Origin: CAJXZP01 sp963974475
GTDB taxonomy: Bacteria; Bacteroidota; Bacteroidia; Flavobacteriales_G; Salibacteraceae
Direction: 5' to 3'
DNA length: 64,000 nucleotides
NCBI GenBank assembly: GCA_963974475.1
Contig: CAXBCR010000001.1
Location: 62,001-126,000, forward strand
In this document: positions 52,346 to 60,623 of the stretch, in pieces
Layout of the letters: each line of letters starts with the position of its first letter
Numbering within the stretch: the stretch's first letter is position 1
Notes under the pieces: model-generated
Databases searched by the model: none
What the model saw: the letters and a program-made list of their open reading frames with translations, nothing else
Told to the model about the DNA's origin: nothing
Program-made: the position numbers and the translations under genes

Positions 52346-53665
52346 TTAAATTACTTCTCCAAATAAATCATACGCTTCTGCATCTGTAATCTTGACATTA
52401 ACGAAGCTGCCAATTGCCAAATAATTCTCATCGTCCTGCAAAATTCTTACTTCATTATCTACTTCAGGCGAATCAAATTCCGTACGTCCTACATAATATC
52501 CAGACTCCAAACGGTCAACAAGTACTTTAAAGGTTTTACCAATTTTACCTTGATTAATTTCCAATGAAATTTCACTTTGAAGCTCCATAATTGCATTCAC
52601 ACGTTCTTGTTTCACGTCATCCGGAACATCATCTTCCAACAAATGGGCGGAGGTATTTTCCTCATGTGAATACGCAAATATTCCTAGTCTATCAAATCGA
52701 GTTTCCTCAACCCAATCATACATTTCTTGAAAATCTTCCTCTGTTTCCCCTGGATAACCTGCTATTAATGTAGTTCTAAAAGCAATTCCAGGAACTTTTT
52801 CACGAATTTCCTTTACTATAGAAATGGTTTTTTCCTTAGTAATCATCCTTTTCATACTCTTCAACATGTTATTACTAATATGTTGCAAAGGCATATCAAT
52901 ATAATTACAGATGTTAGCACGTTCTTTCATTACTTCCAAAACCTCTTTCGGAAATGCAGATGGGTAGGCATAATGTAATCTAATCCACTCTATTCCCTCC
53001 ACATCACTTAGAGCACGGAGCAAATCAGCCAATTGACGTTTACCATTTAAATCAATACCGTAATACGTTAAATCCTGTGCAATAAGTAGTAATTCTTTTG
53101 TTCCAGATTCGGCTAATTTAGTGGCCTGTTGAACCAAATTTTCAATAGGAGTAGAAATATTCAAACCACGCATAATTGGAATAGCGCAAAAAGAACAGGT
53201 ACGGTCACATCCTTCAGAAATCTTTAAATAGGCGTAATGGGTCGGGGTGGTTAATAACCGTTCTCCTACCAATTCTTTTTTATAGTCTGCCTTTAAAGTT
53301 TTTAATAAACGTGGTAATTCTCGTGTACCAAACCAAGAATCTACTCCTGGTATTTCTTTTTGCAATTCCTTGCTATATCTTTCAGATAAACAACCCATTA
53401 CAATCACCTTATCCACATCACCCTTTTCTTTAGCATCTACCCAATCCAAAATCGTATCTATCGATTCTTGTTTGGCATCCCCTATAAATCCACAAGTATT
53501 AATAACCACTGTCTCAGCACCATATTCTTCACTTTCGTGCGAAACCGAAACTTTGGAAGCCTTTAACTGCCCCATCAAAACTTCTGAATCAAAAATATTT
53601 TTAGAACAACCCAAAGTCACCACATTAACCGATGACATTCTTTTCTTACCTGTTTTCATACCCAT
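52346..53665 (-). CDS. rimO: Ribosomal protein S12 methylthiotransferase
   Basis: A 439-residue radical-SAM enzyme that adds a methylthio group to Asp of ribosomal protein S12. The N-terminal UPF0004 domain carries Cys in TLGCSKNIFDSEVLMG, VINTCGFIGDAKQES and VMGCLSERY (second Fe-S cluster). The radical-SAM triad is SEGCDRTCSFCAIPIMRG (CxxxCxxC), and a C-terminal TRAM domain ends AYDLFGEVI. It is full length, and the GCSKN start favours RimO over MiaB. A -7 box TACTTTTG lies 55 bp upstream. Confidence 0.96.
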   Translation of the reverse strand: MGMKTGKKRMSSVNVVTLGCSKNIFDSEVLMGQLKASKVSVSHESEEYGAETVVINTCGFIGDAKQESIDTILDWVDAKEKGDVDKVIVMGCLSERYSKELQKEIPGVDSWFGTRELPRLLKTLKADYKKELVGERLLTTPTHYAYLKISEGCDRTCSFCAIPIMRGLNISTPIENLVQQATKLAESGTKELLLIAQDLTYYGIDLNGKRQLADLLRALSDVEGIEWIRLHYAYPSAFPKEVLEVMKERANICNYIDMPLQHISNNMLKSMKRMITKEKTISIVKEIREKVPGIAFRTTLIAGYPGETEEDFQEMYDWVEETRFDRLGIFAYSHEENTSAHLLEDDVPDDVKQERVNAIMELQSEISLEINQGKIGKTFKVLVDRLESGYYVGRTEFDSPEVDNEVRILQDDENYLAIGSFVNVKITDAEAYDLFGEVI

Positions 53666-53719
53666 GATTTATATCCAATTAATATTTATTAAACAAATTA
53701 TACTGGATTTTTAGGATTG

Positions 53720-53727
53720 CAAAAGTA
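53720..53727 (-). promoter_or_regulatory. Promoter -7 box of rimO
   Basis: The minus strand reads TACTTTTG, a perfect consensus, 55 bp upstream of the rimO ATG. Confidence 0.55.
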
Positions 53728-53866
53728 GCCAACAAAAAGTAAGAGAATCAATAATTGAATTGTAATATTGAATTAATTGAAATCGAGGCATTCGCATCCA
53801 GTAAATGAAGCATTTACAACCCCAATACACAGATGAGAAACTAGTCTTATTCGCCTAATAAAGGAA

Positions 53867-54988
53867 TTAATTCATTTCCGAATAAACCGCGTCCTTTAAC
53901 CCTTTGATTATATAATTTAATTGATTTTTTGTCAAAGTAGGATGGATAGGCAAGGAAACCATCCTAGAATGAATGTCTTGAGTTTGGGCTAAATTTTCTA
54001 CAGATAAATAACTAAGCGCAGCTTGTTGATGAATAAGCCCTGGGTAATACAAACGTGCAGGAATTTCCAATTCCAATAATTTTGCCATGATCCTATCCCG
54101 TTTTTCCTGTACTAAAATGGTAAATTGATGATAAACAGATTTGCTATTTTCATTTTCTTCACCACATTCAACGAAATCCATTTCATTAATAGACTCCTTA
54201 TAGAAAGAGGCTATCTCTTGGCGTTTTTGATTCCAAGAATCTAAATACGGAAGTTTCACACTCAAAATCGCGGCCTGAATAGTATCTAGTCTACTATTTC
54301 TACCAATCAGTTCATGTTTATATTTTTTCGACTGACCATGTTGGGCTATCATTTTAGCTTTAGCAAGTAATTTCACATCAGCTGAAATTATGGCTCCTCC
54401 ATCACCAAATGCACCTAGATTCTTGGATGGAAAAAACGAAACGCAACCAATATCACCAATGGTTCCCGTTTTTTTCCATTCGTGATTTACTTTACATTCG
54501 GCTCCAATGGCCTGTGCATTATCTTCGATTACCTTAATCTTATGCGATGAGGAAATTTTCATAATCTCATTCATATTCGCTGGCATTCCGAATAAATGAA
54601 CAACAATTACGGCCTTGGTTTTTGAGGAAATTTTTTGTTTGAAATCGTGTACATCTAACGTAAAGCTATTATCAATATCCACAAAAATGGGTGTTGCGCC
54701 AACATTAATAATTGCCTCAGCAGACGCAAAATAACTAAAAGATGGAACTATGACTTCATCGCCAGCACCAATTCCCAAAGCCAAAAGTGAAATCTCCAAA
54801 GCATCGGTCCCATTACCCACACCAATAACCTTTGCTCCCAAATAATTCCCAAGTTGCGATTCAAATAATCCAACTTCCGGTCCATTTATGAAGTTTTGAT
54901 GACTCAAAACAAGACTCATCGCTTGGTTCAACTCATTTTCAATAGGTTTGTGTAATTCCCTTAGGTTTATTATTTCTATTTTTTTCAC
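53867..54988 (-). CDS. DegT/DnrJ/EryC1/StrS-family aminotransferase
   Basis: A 373-residue PLP-dependent sugar aminotransferase. GVGNGTDALEISLLALGIGA (substrate/PLP site), VIEDNAQAIGAE (Asp binding the pyridine N) and SFFPSKNLGAFGDGGAII (Schiff-base Lys in PSKNLG) are the family motifs. It most resembles nucleotide-sugar 3-aminotransferases, but the sugar cannot be read from sequence. The start codon is GTG. It follows ftsY by 26 bp on the same strand with no sugar genes beside it, so its presence here may be historical. It is distinct from the DegT protein at 58886. Confidence 0.9.
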   Translation of the reverse strand: MKKIEIINLRELHKPIENELNQAMSLVLSHQNFINGPEVGLFESQLGNYLGAKVIGVGNGTDALEISLLALGIGAGDEVIVPSFSYFASAEAIINVGATPIFVDIDNSFTLDVHDFKQKISSKTKAVIVVHLFGMPANMNEIMKISSSHKIKVIEDNAQAIGAECKVNHEWKKTGTIGDIGCVSFFPSKNLGAFGDGGAIISADVKLLAKAKMIAQHGQSKKYKHELIGRNSRLDTIQAAILSVKLPYLDSWNQKRQEIASFYKESINEMDFVECGEENENSKSVYHQFTILVQEKRDRIMAKLLELEIPARLYYPGLIHQQAALSYLSVENLAQTQDIHSRMVSLPIHPTLTKNQLNYIIKGLKDAVYSEMN

Positions 54989-55014
54989 CAGTGTAGTCCT
55001 AAATTAAATAAAAA

Positions 55015-55968
55015 CTAGTCTCCAAAAAATGACCCAACAAACTCCCGTTTATTAAACACTTGCAAATCGTCAATACCCTCACCTACTCCAATATATTTTA
55101 CCGGAATTTTAAATTGATCGGAAACCCCAATTACCACACCACCTTTAGCCGTACCGTCCAATTTGGTAACCGCTAATGAAGACACCTCTGTAGCCTTTGT
55201 GAAAGCCTGAGCTTGTTCAAATGCATTTTGACCTGTAGAACCATCAATTACCAGCATAACATCGTGAGGAGCATCTGAAATCACTTTCTTCATTACGTTT
55301 TTAATTTTAGAAAGTTCATTCATTAAGTTTATCTTATTATGCAACCTACCAGCGGTATCAATAATTACCACGTCCACATTATTCGCTACGGCAGAGGATA
55401 AAGTATCAAACGCCACTGAAGCTGGATCAGCCCCCATACCTTGCGAGATTACCGGAACACCCGTTCTTTTACCCCAAATTTCAATTTGATCTACCGCTGC
55501 GGCTCTAAAAGTATCCGCGGCACCGATCATTACTTTTAACCCATTGTTTTTAAATTGATTAGCCAACTTACCAATAGTTGTAGTTTTGCCCACTCCATTA
55601 ACCCCAACCACCATAATCACATAAGGTGATTTTTGCTTTGGGATTTCAAAATCGGATAACTCAGAAACATCATGCTCCTCTAGTAATCCAGCAATTTCCT
55701 CTCTTAGAATACGGTTAAGTTCTGAAGTTCCCACGTATTTATCGCGAGCTACTCTCTCTTCAATTCGTTTTATTATTTTCAAGGTAGTATCCACTCCCAC
55801 ATCAGAGCGGACTAAAACCTCTTCCAATTCATCTAAAACCTCATCATCCACAGTATCCTTACCAGCCACTGCACGCGACATTTTAGAGATAAAACCTTCT
55901 TTAGATTTTTCTAATCCTTTATCTAATTTATCTTTCTTTTCTTTCGAAAACAATCCAAAAAATGCCAT
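55015..55968 (-). CDS. ftsY: Signal recognition particle receptor
   Basis: A 317-residue SRP GTPase that docks SRP-ribosome complexes to the membrane. A short N-domain is followed by the NG GTPase: VVGVNGVGKTTTIGKLANQF (P-loop), AADTFRAAAVDQIEIW, VIIDTAGRLHNKINLM, AVTKLDGTAKGGVVIGVSDQ and VKYIGVGEGIDDLQVFN. It lacks the long acidic A-domain of E. coli FtsY, as usual in this phylum. It is full length. Confidence 0.97.
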   Translation of the reverse strand: MAFFGLFSKEKKDKLDKGLEKSKEGFISKMSRAVAGKDTVDDEVLDELEEVLVRSDVGVDTTLKIIKRIEERVARDKYVGTSELNRILREEIAGLLEEHDVSELSDFEIPKQKSPYVIMVVGVNGVGKTTTIGKLANQFKNNGLKVMIGAADTFRAAAVDQIEIWGKRTGVPVISQGMGADPASVAFDTLSSAVANNVDVVIIDTAGRLHNKINLMNELSKIKNVMKKVISDAPHDVMLVIDGSTGQNAFEQAQAFTKATEVSSLAVTKLDGTAKGGVVIGVSDQFKIPVKYIGVGEGIDDLQVFNKREFVGSFFGD

Positions 55969-56287
55969 ACTAAAAATAATTAATCCAATTCAAAACAAAT
56001 TTGAAAATAGAAGCCACAAAGAAAACAAAGAAACGCAGAGTTTCCAACGGGTTAAATATTATTTCTTAATTCATCAATAACTTCATTTAACAAAGGAACT
56101 TATAAAGCTGTATTTCTCATTATGAATAGATAATTCAACCGCAACAATTACTTCTACCAATGAAGCTCTTAGCCAGCGCTAATAATTAATTTCAATCAAT
56201 CCTCTACAATTCCACCAACCAACTCATTCATCCCTGAACTCAATTTTAGTCCAAAAAATCATCAAATTAAAAAAGACTTAAATAAAA
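55969..56287. other. Intergenic region between the ribosomal operon and ftsY
   Basis: No gene is seen. Around 56011-56041, GAAGCCACAAAGAAAACAAA and AGAAACGCAGAG form a low-complexity CACAAAG-type motif of a kind I have seen scattered in many bacterial genomes. AGCCAGCGCTAATAATTAA near 56170 slightly resembles the start of the dispersed repeat, but I do not call it a copy. Confidence 0.4.
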
Positions 56288-56317
56288 AAAGCTCTCCTGA
56301 AAAAACAAGAGAGCTTT
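56288..56317 (-). terminator. Terminator of the rpmB-rpmG-DUF4295 operon
   Basis: On the minus strand AAAGCTCTC...GAGAGCTTT with a long T-rich loop is followed by a seven-T run, just past the DUF4295 stop. Confidence 0.85.
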
Positions 56318-56339
56318 GCATTCCGATTTACGGAAAAAA

Positions 56340-56492
56340 TTATTTTGAGATAAACTCTTTTACCTTATCGGTAGGAACTAATCTCTCTTCAAACATATAA
56401 GCACCAGTCTTAGCTGATCTTACCGTTTTAATAACTTTAGTAATGCTCTTAGCACCACCTTTACCTAACGTTGCAACAGTTTTCTTAGCCAT
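56340..56492 (-). CDS. DUF4295 small basic protein
   Basis: A 50-residue basic protein too short for many gene finders. I translated it by hand: it begins MAKKTVATLGKGGAKSITKV, continues IKTVRSAKTGAYMFEERLVP and ends TDKVKEFISK. DUF4295 is a Bacteroidota-specific family found after rpmG, as here (16 bp). The size, charge and neighbourhood suggest a ribosome-associated protein, but this is not established. Confidence 0.92.
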   Translation of the reverse strand: MAKKTVATLGKGGAKSITKVIKTVRSAKTGAYMFEERLVPTDKVKEFISK

Positions 56493-56508
56493 TTCTTAAG
56501 TTTTAGGT

Positions 56509-56694
56509 TTATTTAATTTCTTTATGAACAGTCATTTTTTTCAAAATAGGGTTGAATTTCTTCAATTCCATTCTGTCTGGAGTGTTCTTTCTGTTTTTAG
56601 TCGTAATATAACGAGATGTTCCTGGTAAACCAGTAGTTTTATGCTCAGTACACTCAAGAATCACTTGAATTCTATTTCCTTTTTTCTTAGCCAT
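56509..56694 (-). CDS. rpmG: 50S ribosomal protein L33
   Basis: A 61-residue ribosomal protein: MAKKKGNRIQVILECTEHKT, then TSRYITTKNRKNTPDRMELK and FNPILKKMTVHKE. It has a single Cys rather than the two CXXC pairs of zinc-binding L33, so it is the zinc-free form. It is the middle gene of rpmB-rpmG-DUF4295. Confidence 0.97.
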   Translation of the reverse strand: MAKKKGNRIQVILECTEHKTTGLPGTSRYITTKNRKNTPDRMELKKFNPILKKMTVHKEIK

Positions 56695-56712
56695 GGTACG
56701 GTCTCCTTAAAA

Positions 56713-56952
56713 TTATCCTTTATAATAACCTTTCTCCTTTGCTTCTTTCAAGCAAGCAGAAATGCCTTTCTTGTTAACAGTACGAATAGCAGAAGTAGAC
56801 ACTTTTAAAGTAATCCATTTATCCTCTTCGGGAATATAAAACTTCTTTAGCTGAAGATTTGGTTTAAACACTCTTCTTGTATGTGCACGTGAATGAGAAA
56901 CATTGTTCCCAGACATTCTTTTCTTTCCTGTTAATTGACAAATATTAGCCAT
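56713..56952 (-). CDS. rpmB: 50S ribosomal protein L28
   Basis: A 79-residue ribosomal protein: MANICQLTGKKRMSGNNVSH, then RAHTRRVFKPNLQLKKFYIP and KVSTSAIRTVNKKGI. It is first in the rpmB-rpmG-DUF4295 operon, with a good promoter 41 bp upstream. Confidence 0.97.
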   Translation of the reverse strand: MANICQLTGKKRMSGNNVSHSRAHTRRVFKPNLQLKKFYIPEEDKWITLKVSTSAIRTVNKKGISACLKEAKEKGYYKG

Positions 56953-56992
56953 CTTTTCTTCGTATTATTTTTTCCCTACTAATAAGGGGCTG

Positions 56993-57025
56993 CAAACATA
57001 CTATTATTTTATTGAAAAAATCAAT
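56993..57025 (-). promoter_or_regulatory. Promoter of the rpmB operon
   Basis: On the minus strand the -7 box TATGTTTG is followed by CAG (box 56993-57000). TTGA-like sequence lies about 20 bp further upstream as a weak -33. Confidence 0.65.
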
Positions 57026-57036
57026 AGGTTTTTTAT

Positions 57037-57528
57037 TTATTTTTCAATCAATTTAGAATCTATTTCCAAGGCCTCACTAATTACCATTTGAATAGCCATT
57101 TTTGTGGCTGAATCAATTATTTCCTGTCTAGTTCCTTCAAAAAAATAACAGATAGCAAAAGTCCGCGTTTCAGAACTAACCCCAATCCAAACAGTACCTA
57201 CTGGCTTTGATAAACTACCCCCATCTGGTCCTGCAATACCTGAGGTAGAAATCGCATAATCAGAATCCATCAATTTCCTTACCCCATTCGCCATTTGACA
57301 TGCGACCAATTCACTCACCGCACCAAATGCACTCAAATCGTCATCTCTAACATTGAGAACATTTGTCTTAATCGAATTTGCATAAGAAACAACTCCTCCT
57401 TTAAAGTATGAACTGCATCCATCTACTAAAGTTATCTTATGCGCCACATTACCACCTGTACAACTTTCAGCCGTTGATAAGGTTAACTCTTTTCCTATAA
57501 ATAATTCCTGTAATCGCTCGCTTTCCAT
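57037..57528 (-). CDS. CinA-family nicotinamide-nucleotide amidohydrolase (PncC-like)
   Basis: About 163 residues, the stand-alone CinA C-terminal domain, which deamidates NMN to nicotinic acid mononucleotide. LTLSTAESCTGGNVAHKITL (active-site Ser/Cys region), YFKGGVVSYANSIKTNVLNV, YAISTSGIAGPDGGSLSKPV and GTVWIGVSS are diagnostic. The N-terminal MoCF domain of full CinA is absent. The start is ATG 57528. GTG 57534 is also possible. Confidence 0.93.
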   Translation of the reverse strand: MESERLQELFIGKELTLSTAESCTGGNVAHKITLVDGCSSYFKGGVVSYANSIKTNVLNVRDDDLSAFGAVSELVACQMANGVRKLMDSDYAISTSGIAGPDGGSLSKPVGTVWIGVSSETRTFAICYFFEGTRQEIIDSATKMAIQMVISEALEIDSKLIEK

Positions 57529-57543
57529 CTTCACCCTTTCCTA

Positions 57544-57551
57544 CAAAAATA
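57544..57551 (-). promoter_or_regulatory. Promoter -7 box of the cinA-like gene
   Basis: The minus strand reads TATTTTTG, 15 bp before the ATG at 57528, a very short leader containing AGGAAAGGG. Confidence 0.5.
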
Positions 57552-57628
57552 AAATTTCGACTTGATAAATCTCCTGTAAATCTAGATTCCTACACAATGG
57601 AATAATCATATGCAAAGTTGTCATCACC

Positions 57629-57944
57629 GCTTCTACCTTCGAGGGCCTCAGGCATCGCTAATAATTTAGCTTAATCATTTAACATCCAATTAGTACAAAT
57701 CATGAATCACACTCCAAATTTGCATCCCGAAGACAACCGTCCTATAGGGGAATAAGGATTAAAGCAAAGAATTAAAATTCATTTTTAGGACAAAACTGTT
57801 TGACGATCGTTAAAAGTTAAGGAACGAAACTTTTAAAAGGAGGAGTCTTTTGTACTTGAATTTTGATTCTGCTAGTTTTAACTGCTTCTCCTTTAAGACA
57901 TGCTTTTTTGTTTCTTTTTTGCGTCAAAAAAGAAAAGAAGTAAC
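57629..57944 (+). repeat. Dispersed repeat element, copy B
   Basis: It begins CGCTTCTACCTTCGAGGGCC and ends with the palindromic TTTCTTTTTTGCGTCAAAAA plus AGAAAAGAAGTAAC. It contains CGTCCTATAGGGGAATAAGG, TTTTTAGGACAAAACTG and TTTAAGACATGC in the same order as the other copies. It is the most compact copy, with no nested insertion. Confidence 0.85.
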
Positions 57945-58149
57945 ATTAAAACCACAACTACCAATCATTCCACAACCGCTTCCACCTTCGAGAACCTCAG
58001 ACATCGCTAATAATTTAGCTTAATCATTTAACATCCAATTAGTACAAATCATGAATCACATTCCAAATTTGCATCTCGAAGTCAACTCGTCCTATAATGG
58101 GATAAGAATTAAAACAAGAGAAATAAATTCGATTTTAGGACAAAAACTG

Positions 58150-58194
58150 CCCGCCCTGAGCGGAGTCGAATGTGTCCGCCAACTGGCGGAAGGG
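58150..58194. repeat. REP-like palindrome nested in copy C
   Basis: CGCCCTGAGCGGAGTCGAAT is followed by an inverted repeat TCCGCC-AACT-GGCGGA (58175-58190). Copy D reads straight across this point (CAAAGCTGTCTGACG), so the segment is an insertion relative to D. CCTGAGCGGAGTCGA-type palindromes occur in many unrelated bacterial genomes. Confidence 0.7.
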
Positions 58195-58422
58195 TCTGAC
58201 GTACGTTAAGTCTATGAGGAACCAAACTATCTCTAATTAAATTTCCAAACCACTAAATAAATAAGTCGTGTCCACCCACTGGCGGAAGGAGTTCTTTGTC
58301 TTGAATTTACTGCTCGTAAGTTTTAACCGTTCCTATTCTAAGACATGTTTTACTCGCCCTGAGCTTTTGTCTAAGGGTTGTTTCTTGTTTACGCTAGAAA
58401 AGAAAAGAAGCATCATAAAAAC

Positions 58423-58498
58423 ACTCAAGTTTAAAGACTTCTGCAATAAACAAAAAGACTCAAACCCAGAAACCTAGCCAACCTTCCCAATCGGCAAG
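58423..58498. repeat. 76-bp direct repeat, copy 1 (duplicate of the PglE-like gene 3' end)
   Basis: It is identical at all 76 positions to 58835-58910. In copy 2 this sequence holds the stop codon and last seven codons of the PglE-like gene. Here it lies outside any gene. Confidence 0.95.
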
Positions 58499-58511
58499 TC
58501 CTTACCACCAA

Positions 58512-58834
58512 CGCTTTTACCTTCGAGGGCCTCAGGCAGCGCTACTAATTAACATTATCAATTACAATCCTCCCTAACAAAATAATATCATATTCCAAAT
58601 TATCATCCCGAAGACAACCGTCCTATAATAGGATAAGAATTAAAACAAGATAATTAAATTCAATTTTAGGACAAAGCTGTCTGACGTACGTTAAGTCGAT
58701 GAGGAACGAATCGAATTAAAAGAAGAAGTTCTTTGTCCTTGAATTTAGTGATCATTGGTTTTAACCGTTCCTATTCTAAGACATGTTTTTTGTTTCTTTT
58801 TTACGCTAAAAAAGAAAAGAAGTAACATAAATAT
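58512..58834 (+). repeat. Dispersed repeat element, copy D
   Basis: It begins CGCTTTTACCTTCGAGGGCC and ends TTACGCTAAAAAAGAAAAGA plus AGTAAC. The internal inverted repeat AGGACAAAG / CTTTGTCCT flanks the conserved CTGACGTACGTTAAGTCGAT. It is bracketed by the two copies of the 76-bp direct repeat, and copies C and D plus tails form a tandem unit of 412-bp spacing. Confidence 0.85.
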
Positions 58835-58910
58835 ACTCAAGTTTAAAGACTTCTGCAATAAACAAAAAGACTCAAACCCAGAAACCTAGCCAACCTTCCC
58901 AATCGGCAAG
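58835..58910. repeat. 76-bp direct repeat, copy 2 (overlaps the 3' end of the PglE-like gene)
   Basis: It is an exact match to 58423-58498 and covers the stop codon at 58886-58888 and the final codons of the aminotransferase gene. Confidence 0.95.
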
Positions 58911-60064
58911 ACCTTGCCAACGCCATCAACTCCCTCAAAAACTTCACGTACCACCTTTACAATTCGATGTAAATCAGCTTGACTCAAATTACTACCACTA
59001 GGTAAACAAAGCCCTTTTTGAAATAACTCTTCACTCACGCCAGTACCATAATACTCGGCATATTTAAACACAGGCTGTAAATGTAAAGGCTTCCATAATG
59101 GACGAGACTCAATATTCTCTGCATCCAAAGTCAAACGTATCCGCTCGCGTGTTACACCATTCGATAAACTAGGTTCCACAGTAATAGCCGTTAACCACCG
59201 ATTTGAAAAATGACCCTCCGGTTCTTTAAGGAATTTAATCCCAGGTAAATCACTTAAATTCTCCAAATAAAACGCATGATTAGCCCGTCTTTGCTCCACA
59301 CGCTTGTCCAATACTTTCATTTGACCAATACCAATAGCCGCGCAAATATTACTTAATCTATAATTGTAACCAATATGTGAATGCTGATAGTGAGGTGCAT
59401 TATCCTTGGCTTGTGTAGCTAAGAATTTAGCTTGCGAAATGGAATGCCAATCATTGCTTAATAAAGCACCACCACCACTAGTGGTAATAATTTTATTTCC
59501 ATTAAAACTAATAACACCTAACCATCCAAACGACCCACATTTTTTTCCCAAATAGGTTGAACCTGCGGCTTCAGCAGCATCTTCAATTATTGGAATATCA
59601 AACTCCATTGAAATATTTTCTAACTCCGTCATTTTAGCTGGCATCCCGTACAAATGAACCACTAAAATGGCCTTAGGTTTCTTTCCTGAAGCTATTTTTT
59701 TGATTATTACTTCGCGAACAATTTCTGGGTCAATGTTCCATGTATCCTTTTCTGAATCAACAAAAATAGGTTTAGCCCCAAGATACGTTATAGGGTTAGC
59801 AGAGGCTGCAAAGGTCATCGACTGACATATAACTTCATCCCCCCTCTTTACACCAACATTTATTAAGGCTAAATGCAAAGCGCCCGTACCTGATGAAAGA
59901 GCTGCCGCTCCGTTCACATTAAAATATCCAGCAAGAGCGGCTTCAAACTCGTGAATTGCCGGTCCAGCAGGAGCCACCCAATTTTCAGCAAATGCTTCTT
60001 TTACATTTTCTAACTCTTCACCACCCATGTGAGGAGAGGACAACCAAATTTTTGGATTCTTCAT
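58886..60064 (-). CDS. PglE-like DegT-family UDP-sugar aminotransferase
   Basis: A 392-residue PLP enzyme. WLSSPHMGGEELENVKEAFA, GAAALSSGTGALHLALINVG, PIIEDAAEAAGSTYLGKKCG and the Schiff-base Lys motif SFNGNKIITTSGGGALLSND match PglE/PseC-type 4-aminotransferases acting on UDP-4-keto-6-deoxy-GlcNAc. PglD-like and PglC-like genes at 63.1-64 kb support a bacillosamine-type pathway. The ATG at 60064 is clear. The last codons lie in a 76-bp sequence duplicated downstream, so its C-terminus may have been affected by that event, though the protein appears full length. Confidence 0.9.
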   Translation of the reverse strand: MKNPKIWLSSPHMGGEELENVKEAFAENWVAPAGPAIHEFEAALAGYFNVNGAAALSSGTGALHLALINVGVKRGDEVICQSMTFAASANPITYLGAKPIFVDSEKDTWNIDPEIVREVIIKKIASGKKPKAILVVHLYGMPAKMTELENISMEFDIPIIEDAAEAAGSTYLGKKCGSFGWLGVISFNGNKIITTSGGGALLSNDWHSISQAKFLATQAKDNAPHYQHSHIGYNYRLSNICAAIGIGQMKVLDKRVEQRRANHAFYLENLSDLPGIKFLKEPEGHFSNRWLTAITVEPSLSNGVTRERIRLTLDAENIESRPLWKPLHLQPVFKYAEYYGTGVSEELFQKGLCLPSGSNLSQADLHRIVKVVREVFEGVDGVGKVLPIGKVG

Positions 60065-60581
60065 AAACCTATATTTATAGTATACAAATTAAATCTATTT
60101 TTATGTTAATACAATACTTCGTCACACTCAAAAATCACTTAATCCTCATCCTTATACGTTGTCTCCATTCACTTAACCGCTTTTAGAATAAAAACAAATC
60201 AATAAACCACACAATTTAAACCAACATTTGACCAAAAACCAAACGTTTCACAATAGCAACTAAACAGAGCACACTGAGCATCTCACACAAAAGACCACTC
60301 AATAACCACAAAATCTAACAACCGCCCCCCAGGTAATTTAGGAGACAAATTGTTCTCAATTTCAGCGACACACAACCCTCAAGCTCCTAGTATTGTTGTT
60401 TTAAAAAACACGACTAAATCCATAGCGCTTTTCGAATTGAGCGAGCCAAAGTAAACACAAAACACCAACTACTTACCTCTAAAAGCTTTGCATCTTGTAA
60501 TGGTTACTTATAACTAATAACTAAATACTCATCACTAACCACTCATCACTAAAAAGATTAGCATTTTCAAACAATTTTCCC
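60065..60581. other. Intergenic region between divergent PglE-like and T9SS genes
   Basis: AT-rich, no ORF. Near 60506-60558 short near-repeats ACTAATAACTAAATACTCAT and CACTAACCACTCATCACTAA occur in tandem. No RNA gene is recognised. A -7 box for the plus-strand gene follows at 60582. Confidence 0.45.
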
Positions 60582-60589
60582 TACTTTCG
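60582..60589 (+). promoter_or_regulatory. Putative -7 box of the LTD/T9SS gene
   Basis: TACTTTCG differs from TAnnTTTG at one position. The ATG lies at 60624. Confidence 0.4.
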
Positions 60590-60623
60590 CCACTTATAAG
60601 ATTCTGAACTAATACAAACTATC

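Larger units (their letters stand above)
57977..58498 (+). repeat. Dispersed repeat element, copy C, with nested palindromes
   Basis: It begins CGCTTCCACCTTCGAGAACC. Compared with copies B and D it carries three extra segments: one at 58150-58194 (palindrome TCCGCCAACTGGCGGA), one around 58228-58288 (TCCACCCACTGGCGGA) and one around 58354-58375 (CGCCCTGAGCTTTTGTCTAA). It ends TTTACGCTAGAAAAGAAAAG, followed by the 76-bp sequence that also ends the PglE-like gene. Confidence 0.85.

Noticed and set aside
56170..56200. Fifth copy of the dispersed repeat near ftsY
   Set aside because: Only a short stretch (AGCGCTAATAATTAATTTCA) is similar, and the downstream landmarks of the element are absent.
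58268..58477. 69-codon plus-strand ORF in the repeat region
   Set aside because: It lies across repeat copy C and the duplicated 76 bp. The composition is not protein-like and it is absent from the other copies.
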